From Paracyclopina nana (lineage: Eukaryota > Arthropoda > Copepoda > Cyclopoida > Cyclopettidae): DNA of 64,000 nt. Under the pieces are notes generated by a model. It saw only the letters and a program-made list of their open reading frames with translations, was not told the DNA's origin and did no database searches. Positions 41,696-53,600 of this stretch are shown here, in pieces (the stretch's first letter is position 1; each line of letters begins with the position of its first letter). The stretch is from contig JAGUCH010000007.1 in the NCBI GenBank assembly GCA_019096065.1, positions 6,780,501 through 6,844,500 of the forward strand, in the 5' to 3' direction. Both the position numbers and the translations under genes were made by a program.

Positions 41696-44600
41696 ATGGC
41701 CGATCCAAACCAGGAGGAAGTAAGCCCTATTTTCTAAGCCTCAAAGCCACGAAAAGCTCCAGTTTCTTTCCCAGATCCGGAGGAAACGACTGGCCCGTTT
41801 GGCAGGCTCGGATTCCGCCACATCGCCAGCTTCTCCGCCGGAGGAGCCCGAAGCAGCTCCAAAAGTGGTCACTGACGAGTCTGCGCCCATGGAAGAGGAC
41901 GAGAAGCAGCAGACCGTGACCAGGAGCCAATCCTCAGTAAAGAGCTCCTTAATTAACTATACATGATGTGGTAATAATTACAGGAATTTCAGAGCCAAAT
42001 GGACATTGAAATTGAAGCCATCAAGGGCTCGCCAGAGGGGACCAAATCCAACGAAGATTCCGGCGTCGAAACAATGGAGATTGACGACAGAATCGATTCC
42101 GGAGCCACCACTCCCATGGTGGAGAGAAAAGAGGCCGAGAAGCGCAAACGTACTTCATCAAGGTTGAGTTTCCAATCACGGATCAAAAGCAATTTTTGCT
42201 CATGTTGCTGTTTTTTTTCCTTTGCAGTGCAAACTACGAGATGACTGCGGATCAAGTTTTGGCTGCGTTGCAAATCATCTTCACCGCCAAGTTTCCCGAT
42301 TCCAGCTTGGAGGCTTGCGACCACTTTGTGAATCTGCCAGAAACTGCTCAACTGTTGACGCTTCGAAAAGACGAAGAGACCAACGGCAACCTTGAGGAAT
42401 TCTACAAGGAGCTCGCGAGTGACATCCTCACCGAAGTTCTCGTGCAAATGGCCAACGGTTATTTTGAAAAAAAGAAAGGTTTTTCCTTTTTTTCAACTTT
42501 AATTTTTTCAGGCACTTGTCCTCCTGGAGTGGAGAAAGTTTCGCCCGGAGGAGCAAACAGTTTGATGGAAGCAATGTTCACTTATTTGAGCAGTTGCTAT
42601 GCTCGCATTGACGACTCGGATTTCAAGAAAAAGGCCAACTTTTCGCCCTTGAGCGAAGCCCTCGCTGGCGCTCGTTCGCAGTGCATCAATTATGCAAGCT
42701 TGGTGGCCCAAGGCATCTTCGATCCGGACTTTGGCGCGCCCAAGCTGCCATTTTCTCCACTCTTGAAGCCTCTGCTCGAGCAAACGCTGCCCGCTGGCCT
42801 CATCGTGGACTTGATCAAGGAGACCTCAGCCAACAACTGGAACGACTTCAGGGCTGTGTTTGGCCCCCTCGTCCAATGCTTAGTCATGGAGGCTCGCTCC
42901 TCCAGCATTGTCGATGCCACCTACAGGCCTTCCTTGTTGGCCTTGACTGACCTCTGCGATATCAAGGTTGCTGGGAACAACAGGCCGATTTGTCAGCTCT
43001 TGACCGAACTGGTACGCTCAATATGTCACTTCTTTCGACTATTATAAGAAGATCATCTACTTTTTAATTAGTGATATTTTCGCTTTACAAGTTCAAGTTT
43101 GAATTGACTTTTTCACATTTTTTGGCCAACATTGGCTTGGCTGCGAGAAAAGCGATGAGCATATTGCACTTCCAAGCAATTTTGACCAGGGCAATATATG
43201 GAGAGTATAGCGCTTGCTGAGAGGAGTCACTTTGCGTTTTTGAGTCTGCACCCATGAGTCAATGTGCTAAAATTATTCTCCTGTCACGCCTATTACGTTT
43301 TTGGAAGTATGAGAACATAACTTAAAACAGATTCTTGCGGTGATTATCACGCAAAAAGGAACTTCAACTTGATCAGAAAATTTATCATAAAAATTACTTT
43401 GAAGCGGAATATTCCCTCTTTTTCAGCACTCATGGCTGCTCTGAAGATCATTTGTCAGTGTGACAAGACTAATTTTAACATTTTGTTCAAAAGTTTTAGC
43501 AAAATGCCTCTAGTTGAAGGGAGATGTTTTCTCTGATCAAGCAACGCTGTTGATTCTCAATAGTTCATGCACTGTGTGATCATCCGATGTATGGTCATTC
43601 AATTCTCTGTCACTGGCAGCATAAGCTCAGCCCATCGTCGCAAAAACTAAATAAAGCTTCATAGGGATGGAACTTTCATTTTAGCTTTAATTAGTGAACA
43701 TTGACAAAAAGTGGCGGCCAGCAGCATAACGAACTCAGTTTTTACATATGTAATCCGCAATTGTGAACCATGCGAGAAATTAGAGTCTAAGTCATTAAAG
43801 AATCTTAAGTTTTCCCTTTCCTTGCCAATCAGCCATTTTGATTTTGACAATTTTTCTGTGGGCAGTAAATAGCCGAGGTAGACTCAAATGTGACAATTCC
43901 TCTCTTTTTACTCAGTAATCACTATACTCTATATTATAGATTGCCCTGATTTTGACTTATTCTGATATTGTGCTAAATGCGGCTTAACTTGAACTTTTGT
44001 GACTGACTCTCTCTACTTTTCAAAACTTTTGATGCTTGGGCCAAAAATATGGCAACAAAATGTACCATGCTCAGTATTCACATACTGGCTCTTTTTTTAA
44101 AACTCAGATTTGGGGATGAAAACTAGTCAATACCTTGATTTTTTTGTTGTTGCAGGATGAATGGATGCCCTCTGAGGTCAGCCACGGGTGTGGAGGTCGC
44201 GAGCTCCCCGCTGTGTCACTCCTGGGCCCTTTTTTGGCAGTCACTGTGTTTGCCGAGGAAGATCCCACTGTGGCAGAGAAATTCTTCAACTCGGACAAGC
44301 AGAGTGTGGCCACTGTGCGAAGCCTCACCTCTCAACTCCAAAAGGAGCTCGATTTGCTTCGAGTAAGCCTTACCTTTTTAATGATTAAAATTTCGAAAAT
44401 AATTTCATTGTTTCAGAATTCCTCGCATCGACTGATGCATTCCATATTGGTGAACGCACCTTCGCGAGATGCGGCTTTAAACTTCATCCAAGAAGTTCTG
44501 GTGCGAAATGTGAAACGACAGCAGATCCAAGTGAGCGACCGAATGGTGGCTGGTGATGGCTTCATGCTCAACTTCTTGTCCGTTTTGCAGCAATTGTCTG

Positions 44601-47600
44601 CAAAAGTATCCATGGACAAGGTAAGCATGGCCGGAATTTTGCTTGCATTGATTCTGCTGACAGGAATGGTTCCAGGTGGATCCGTATTATTTGCACAGTC
44701 CCAAGGCGCGCGTGAACGTTGGAGAGGACACGAGGCTGAACATGACCTCCAAAGAGGCCGAGCAGTGGGTGACCAGTGTCACCAGCCAGGAGGGCTTTGA
44801 GTGGAGAGAGGCCAAGTTCCCCACTGAGTGCTGGCATTTGACACTCTTTGCACACCACTTGGCTATCATGCCATGCATCCGAAGATATCAACGAAGGCTT
44901 CGAGCTGTTAGGTACATTATAAAAAATATCGATGTGGAAAAAAATTCAAAATTGCTTGCGAACCCAATTGGATTTTCCACTTATGCTCGATAAAGCTAAA
45001 TTTGCTTTTTTTAATGTGGAAAAAGTCGTTAACGGCTTGAGTTTGCAGGTTTGTGTTAACATTTAGCCGATTGTTATCAGTACTTAAATAACTTGGTATT
45101 GCTTGAAAATTAATAGGACTTGGCTATTATGCCATGCATCCGAAGATATCAACGAAGGCTTCGAGCTGTTAGGTACATTATATAAAAAATATCGATGTGG
45201 AAAATAATTCAAAATTGCTTGCGAACCCAATTGGATTTTCCACTTATGCTCGATAAAGCTAAATTTGCTTTTTTTAATGTGGAAAAAGTCGTTAACGGCT
45301 TGAGTTTGCAGGTTTGTGTTAACATTTAGCCGATTGTTATCAGTACTTAAATAACTTGGAATTGCTTGAAAATTAATAGGACTTGGCTATTATGCCATGC
45401 ATCCGAAGATATCAACGAAGGCTTCGAGCTGTTAGGTACATTATAAAAAATATCGATGTGGAAAAAAATTCAAAATTGCTTGCGAGCCCAATTGGATTTT
45501 CCACTTTTGCTCGATAAAGCTAAATGTGCTTTTTTTCATGTGAAAAAAGTCGTTAACGTCTTGAGTTGGCTGGTTTTTTGTAATATTTAGCCAATTGTGA
45601 TCAGTATTTAGACAAAATAACTTAAAATTGCTTGAAAGCGTAATAGGATTTTATGCTTGATCAAGCTCATTTTTTCTTCAAAAAAATTTGCGAAAAATAG
45701 AATTGGCTTTAAAGTTTGCTGGTTTGGTCAAAATATTGCACATTATGGACCTAGTCATCAAGAGCTTCAAATTATGGTCGATATTTTGGCAAAATATTTT
45801 TGTGAAAAAAAATTTCAAACTGCTTGCATGTGCTGCAAGATTATCTTTAAAGCCAATTTTGGTTCAAAAATGCGAAACAGTATTCGAAGCATGTCTATGA
45901 GGAAAACGAGTAAGAATTGCTTGCAAGCACAGTAAGATTTTCTTGTTATGCTCGATCAAGCCAATGTTGGCCAAAAAATGTAAAAAAGTGTAATTGAAAC
46001 TCGATCGAATTTGCTAGAAGCTTCGCATATTATATGGATCAGTTGAAAAGGGCCTATCATTGAGTTTTGCATATTCAACTGCTCGTCAAACTTCATCTTT
46101 TTATGTCTATTTTCAGAGAGCTTCAAAAAATGATTGAAGAATTGGAAAAGTCTGAAGGAGCATGGCGGGCTATGCCCTCAGCAACCAGAAATAGAGCACT
46201 TCTGCGAAAATGGAGGTCTCAAATGAATGTGAGTGGTGGCACTTGAATCCGGGAAGAAGACCAAACCATCATCATCATCATTTACCTCTTTTCTTTTTCT
46301 ATTTGCAGAAATTGAACAAATCCAAAAACTGCGCTGACATTGGATTGCTTGACACTTCTCTGTTCCAAAGGTGTTTCCTGTTCTACTCTTCGGTCACCGA
46401 GTTTCTATTCATGTCGTTGGGCCAAAAGATGATGACCACCAGCTCTAATGCCAAAGTGGAGGATTTGGAGGGCTCGTCTTCTTCTGAGGCTGCCATGATT
46501 CCCATCGAGTCGAAAATGATTGCGGCTCCCTTGACAGCCACCATTGGCAGAGTTACCTTACAATTTCCCTTGCCCGAAGGATCCGGGCAGCTGTTTTCCT
46601 CCCTGCCAGAATGGATGGTGGAAGACATGGCTGATTTCGCCCTCTTCAGCCTCCAGTAAGTCACTCGAATTAACCGCCATCTTTTGATGCCAGACAACTG
46701 AATTATGTCAAATTAATTCGCTGCATGAACTCTTTTGTGTTCTGAAATCATGTTGTGTAACATTGAGGAAAATGATTATCACTCATAATTTGGAAGCAAA
46801 GTGACGGAAATCATTAATCTCCGTTTGGGCCAAGTGACTTAAATAGGTTGTTTCTGACTTTTTTCAGGTACTTCCCCAACGTGATGAGTGACTGTCTGGA
46901 CCAGAACTTTCTCACCTTTATCCTCACCGCGGTGTGCACACCTGCCCATTTTCGCAATCCGTATCTAGTCTCCAAGTTAGTCGAGATCTTGTTCGTCATC
47001 AACCCTGCGGTCCAGGAGCGGACCCAAGAGCTCTTCTTACGCATGATGTCGCATCCAATCTCTGAGGAGCATCTGCCACCAGCCCTCATGAAATTCTACA
47101 CAGGTAGGAAGCCATCTTCTAGTACATTTCCCATGAGCAATATGGCTGATTACGCCCTCTTCAGCCTCCAGTAAGTCACTGGAATTAGCCGCCATCTTTT
47201 GATGCCAGACAACTGAATTATGTCAAATTAATTCGCCGTATGAACTCTTTTGTGCTCTGAAATCATGTTACGTAACAATGAGGAAAATGATTAGTACTCA
47301 TAATTTAGAAGCAAAGTGATGGAAATCAAAGGCTGCGTTCAGCTGAGTGTCATGGTTTTTATTGAGGGGAAATAGCGATGTGAAAAACATGTCAAAATTG
47401 CTCGGAGGCAAATTGGGATTTCATTTTCGAGCTAAATTTGGGCAATTGTGTTAAAAAATATGACAAAGTTAAAAGGATGTTGGATTTGGCTATTAGGCTA
47501 AAATATCCTTATTATGGACCTGGATTTCAAATATCCTTATTATGGACCTGGATTTCTGCGCTTAGATTTAATATCTTTGATATTTTGGCAAATTATCAAT

Positions 47601-50600
47601 GTGAGGAAAACAAGATGCTTTCAATAACAATCGCATTATCGCTTTGCATTCAATCAAGCCAATGTTGGTAAAAAAAATGTGAAAAAACAGCAAGCAACTG
47701 AATCGAACTTGCTGTTTGTCACTGATTTTCAGCCAAAGTATCGCACTGTAAATTATGCTCAATATCCAGCAAAAGAAACAAGTTAAAATGGCTTTGAATT
47801 ACAATCGTATAACATACAGTTGGTCAAAAAATATTTTGGAGCTTAATTTTTGAGCCAAATTTGGGCAATTGCGGTAGAAAAAATGACAAAGTTAAAAGGA
47901 CATTGGATTTGATTTACTTGAATCAAATGTTTATTAGGCTAAAATATCCTTATTATGGACCTGGATTTATCCGCTTAGCTTACTATTATAGTTGATATTT
48001 TGGCGAAATATCGATGTGAGGAAAACAAGTCAAAAATGCTTTCAATCACGATCATCGCACTGTAAATTATGCTCAATATCCAGCAAAAGAAACAAGTTCA
48101 AATGGCTTTGAATGACAATCGTATAACATACAGTTGGTCAAAAAATATTTTGGAGCTTAATTTTTGAGCCAAATTTGGGCAATTGCGGTAGAAAAAATGA
48201 CAAAGCTAAAAGGACATTGGATTTGATTTACTTGAATCAAATGTATTTTAGGCTAAAATATCCGTATTATGGACCTGGATTTCTGCGCTTAGCTCTAATA
48301 TCTTTGATATTACGGCAAAATATAGATGGGAGGAAAACAAGATGCTTTCAATCACGATCGCATTATCGCTTTGCATTCAATCAAGCCAATGTTGGTTAAA
48401 AAATGTGAAAAAACAGCAAGCTTCTGAATCGAACTTGCTGTTTGTCATTGATATTGAGCCAAAGTATCGCACTGTAAATTATGCTCGATATCCAGCATAA
48501 GAAACAAGTTCAAATGGCTTTGAATTACAACATACAGTTGGTCAAAAAATATTAATTTTTTATATTGGACTATTGCATAATATGAAGTAGATGAGTAGGG
48601 CCTTTAAATCAAATTCGAAGTGTATTTTCACTACAGTGGATCCATGAATGCTTTTCCCACCGCAAACACGTCTATTTCTGGCTTGACTTTGTCATAGAGA
48701 TGCGGAAAGGCTCCGATCGCGTGGTACTTTTCTCTCACTTTGTCATAAGCTGGCGAGAATTGGAAAAAAGCAGGTGAAAGCTGAATAATGAATAATGGAG
48801 CCAAGTTTTTACCCGTGAGGTCGAACATCTTCTCGAATTCTTCTCTTGTCATGAAGATGTCAGCATACAAGAACGGATATCCTCCGACTTTTTGCGTGAA
48901 ATCCTCCATTGCTCTCATAGCTGCCACAGCATCAAATCTGGAGGCAAATTGCATTTGAGAAAAAAATCAGTTTTTGAGGCCAGGATCCAACTCACGACTT
49001 CCTGTCTTTGACTTTTTGTGGCACTCCGTAGACTCCGAGGTCGTTGAACATGCCCCAATTAGTCCCTGGGCAAATCTGATCCGGCCTTGGCGGCCTTAAT
49101 TGCCCAGTATGTCGGCCATGATCGTAAATCCGGCATGGATAGATCAAAATGGGATAGGTATTGAAGAGCTTTTCGCTCACGTCAATCTGCTCCTCCAGCC
49201 TAAGATTGGAATTGAGGCCAAGCTCTCGTATTGAAGAATAGAGGCTGAAACCTGTTGATGGGCAGAACGATGTCCTGGAAGACTTGCTTGGTGAAAGTCA
49301 TGGCTCTCACTGTGGGCGTCGTGGTCAGCTTCATGAAGGCTGGCTTGGGTGGCAACATCCAGCCCAGGAGGAAGAGGAAGAGAGGGTGATTTCCAAAGGG
49401 AATCATCGACTCCAGCACCCAGAAAATGGCCTTGTCATGCCTGAGCAAGTAGTCGCGGAGGGGAATGAACTCCTCGCCTTGGCCTCTGGTCAGGAAGGTC
49501 TCCACGTGCTTGTAGAACCAGGGCTTGTACCACCTGGTGACCCGGTTGATTTTGGCCTCCTCTTCCGGATTGGTGACATCGGCAAAGTTGCCCACCATGA
49601 TGACAGCCTCGTCCTTGCTGTACACTGTGGCCTCCAGGTAGTCTGGCAGCTGGGCATCCTTGTCGTAAGCTCCTGACAGCCTTCGCATCATCTCACAGTA
49701 TGACTCCTTGCCCTTCACAGGGATGTACTTCATGTGTACGTAGGGCTTGACCTTGATGATCTTGACCTCCAGGGCAACCAGGAAGCCTGTGTGCATAAAT
49801 TGACGTTGATCAACTGTATTAGCGACATTTTAATTTATGTCGCGAGCTGGCCATTTTTTGGCATTGTGATGCTTCCAACTCAGCGAGCTGTAGAGCGAGT
49901 CTCAACTGTCGACTCTCAACTTTGTTTTCAGTTTCCGAAACTGAAATGGTAAGTCTAGAAATTCTGAGCCCTCGTCCGCAAAATAGAACTTGTTTTATCA
50001 TCGTAGACTTTATGAACTAAGTGTAATCAAAAATGGCAAATTGCTGTGTCACCTTCGATTGTTTTTGCATAGATGGTAAGGCAGTTAATGTTACATCACG
50101 ACATTAACTCAACATGGGTAAATCGAAGGAGTGCTAACATGTTACAATGACTCTCAGAAAACTTGGGAAAATTTCCAGTTGGAAAGGAAGCTTTTGCCGT
50201 CAAGTCGAAAGTTGTATTTTAGAGCAAATTGATTATAGCAGTGAAATATTTTACCCAGAGTCCCATGTGACCAAGGAAGGCAGTGAAAAAGGTCGGAATA
50301 CTCGTTTTGCCTCGTTGCTCGCACCAAAGATCCGTCAGCTAGCACTACATCAAAGGCCTCGATGCATTCCTGGTAGAGGCCAACCTAAAGGCCAAAAAGG
50401 TTCTTGGTGTGAAGAGTAGAGCTTTTGTTTTGAAAATAGTACTTTATGCGAGTATGTGGTCATTCCCACGCCCAAAGCCAGTCCTCCCAAGGTGGCATCT
50501 GCTATCTCCAAGGTGACTGCCAAGGTGTAGCCTTTTGGAATGAGGAATTTGGTGATGTCACCCACTGACACCATGGGCTCGACTCGAACTGTCATTTTGT

Positions 50601-53600
50601 CCTCATTGAGCTCCAGAATGTCATAGAGTGGAATGGGAACTTGATGGCATGCTGCCTTATTGAAAAATTTCGTCGAAAGAGAAAGCCAATTTGGCCTTGC
50701 TGTGCTCATGTGAGGCCTTTTGTCTTGGGGCAACTTGTTCCAATTTCGAACCTGGAAATTGAGCTCTTCCATCACTCTCCTTCAAGTGACCTTTTTTACC
50801 TTTCATGCTTACCTGAGCCTGAATTTGTCGTACTCGCTCCCCATGCTTTTTGGGAGATGAGAAGAGTGAGGAATAGGCCCAATTCCGAGCCTAAATTATG
50901 CTATTCACTTAGAGATGCAAGCTACATTAATTATCTACTTATTCCACATGGTGGAGAAGCTTTCTCTCCCTCAAGACTAGCTACTAAATAAACTTAGAGA
51001 GCGGACAACGAAATCCGCAAGTTTGCACCGGTTCCTTTCACGTAACCTTTTAAGCAAGTCGGAAAGATGTCTTTTCTGTCTATAAAACCTAGGAAGCGGC
51101 ATGGGGAGTGGGAAAAACCAAAACACAATATTAATTGTTTGAATGATTATTCAAATTAATACTTTTGTTTCGGAAAAATTAAATGCTATATTCTTTAGCT
51201 TAGAATTCAGGTTTTTCCTTCGAAAAAATCATTTTAGACTCTAAATCAAGGTACGCAATTGCCGCAAAAAGTTAATATAGTAGCTACTCAAGACAAACAC
51301 TTAGTTACTCCTACCGAAAGAGGCCTTTTCTCCTGCTTACTTGCATGATAAGGTCAAAAATGAATGAGGCTGGTAGGCCAATCACTGTAAGTATGAGGCC
51401 TCGGTTGTCCTCCATCCATCGTATAAACTTCCTTTTTAGCGTGAGTTGTTCTCCAACTTCCTTGCGGCCTTCCATTGTACCCTCTTCTGGAGAAATATGT
51501 ATGCGTGGGTTTTTATCTGTTCAGCAACAGCAATCGCTCTCATTTGTTTGCTCACCTGTATTTGCCTTCGATCCCTTATGTTAGCTGGATAATTGCTGAA
51601 CAATTCAAAAGATGCTAGATCAGCTGAATTCTACATGTTCTACCTTCGCTTTTTGAAGACGTGGCGGGACGAAGAAAGAAATGTGTTCCTTCATCGCTTG
51701 GTTTCAGTTTTTGAAACTGAAAACAAAGTTGGAAGAGCGCAGTTGAGTTTCGCTGCTGAGCTCAATGACTTGTTAAATCTACAATGCCAAAAAAATTGCA
51801 ATTTCCTACATAAACTAAAATATGTACCAGTTATTTCCGGCTTGAGCCACTTAAGAGATTTGGCACTTCTTCTTCCTCTTTCGACAATGATTCAATAAGA
51901 TCATGCTTGACGTGCCAAAATGGTGTTAATGCTGATTTCCCCTGTAGGTGTCACTTTTTGACATGTATCCATTCTCTAGTAAATCCAATGCTGACATTCC
52001 GCCTTTATTTCATGCAGATGTTGAACAGACGGGAGCCTCGTCGGAGTTCTACGACAAGTTCACCATCAGGTACCACATCTCGATCATCCTCAAGTCCATG
52101 TGGGACTCCCCTGTGCACAAGATCTCCATCATCAACGAGTCCAAGTCTGGCAAGCAGTTCGTCAAGTTCATCAACATGCTGATGAATGACACTACCTTCC
52201 TGCTGGACGAGTCCATGGATGCCTTGAAGAGGATCCACGAGGTCCAAGAGGAGATGGCAGACACGAAAAAGTGGGCTGATCAGCCAGCCGAAACGCAGCA
52301 GACGAGGCTCAGAAACCTGAGCCAGGATGAAAGGCAATGCAGGAGTTACCTCACCCTGGCCAGGGAAACTGTTGACATGTTCCACTACCTCACCCAGGAC
52401 ATCAAGGAGCCTTTCCTCAGGCCTGAACTGGTTGACAGGTAAATGCCTTGTTTTTTTCCTTTTGGGTACAAAACAAAGGAAACGTTTAGTTTAAGTAGCG
52501 CAATGTCATGTTGACGACATTTTAGTTTCTGTTGCGTTGAGCAATTTTTTTGACATTGCATACTTTTCAAAACATCGAGCTGAGCAGTGAGACTTGTTTG
52601 TTATCTCGCAGCTTTGTTTTCAGTCTTCAAAACTGAAATCAAGCTCCAAAGGCGAAAGTTTCCTCCTCCTTTCGAAATAGCATGATGTGTGTCGCGAATA
52701 TTTCTTTTGTTCATTGCTTGGGTTTGAGATTGGTGAAATTCCTTAAACTCAGTTGGCAATAATGTATTTTTTCCTACTTAGACTTGCTGCCATGCTGAAT
52801 TTCAACTTGAAGCAATTGTGTGGTTCCAAATGCAAGAATTTGAAAGTTCGCAATCCCGACAAGTACAATTGGGATCCGAGATGGTTGCTGTCACATTTGG
52901 TCGACATTTACCTACATTTGGACTCTGAAACCTTGGCGGCAGCCATGGCCACTGATCAGAGGTCCTTCAGTATGGAAACGTTCCAGGACGCCATGGGAAG
53001 GATCCAGAAAAACCTCTCCAGGTCTTCAGTGGATGTCGCTAATTTCAAAGCTTTGGCTGAAAAAGCTCAAGAAATCACATTGGCCAACCTCAAAAAAGAT
53101 GAAGATTATGAGGACGCCCCTGATGAATTCATTGGTGAGTTCAAAGATTTTTTCAAAACCTGGCATTGATTTTCAAATCAACGAGCCTCTAGATGAGACT
53201 TGATTGTCATGCTTCAATTTCATATTCAGTTTGCTGGACTGAAATTCAACACAAAAGGAAAACGTTTCAAGATTATCCTCATCGATCAATGCAATATCCC
53301 TACCAGAATTTTTCCCAAGTTTTCTGAGAGTTATTGTAATAATTTAGCAGTCCTTCGTTTTAGCCATGTTGAGTTTATGTTGTTACGTAACATTAACTGC
53401 CTTCTCACCAATGTAAAAGAAATCGAATGTGACACAGTCAAATGGTGCGAAATTTACTTACATTGGTGGTAAGGCAGTTAATGTCTCATGATGACACACA
53501 CTCAACTTGGGTAAAGTGAAGGAGTGCTAACATAATACAATAACTTTCAGAAAACTTGGAAAAATTTCTGGTTTGGGATATTTCATTGATCTATGCAATA

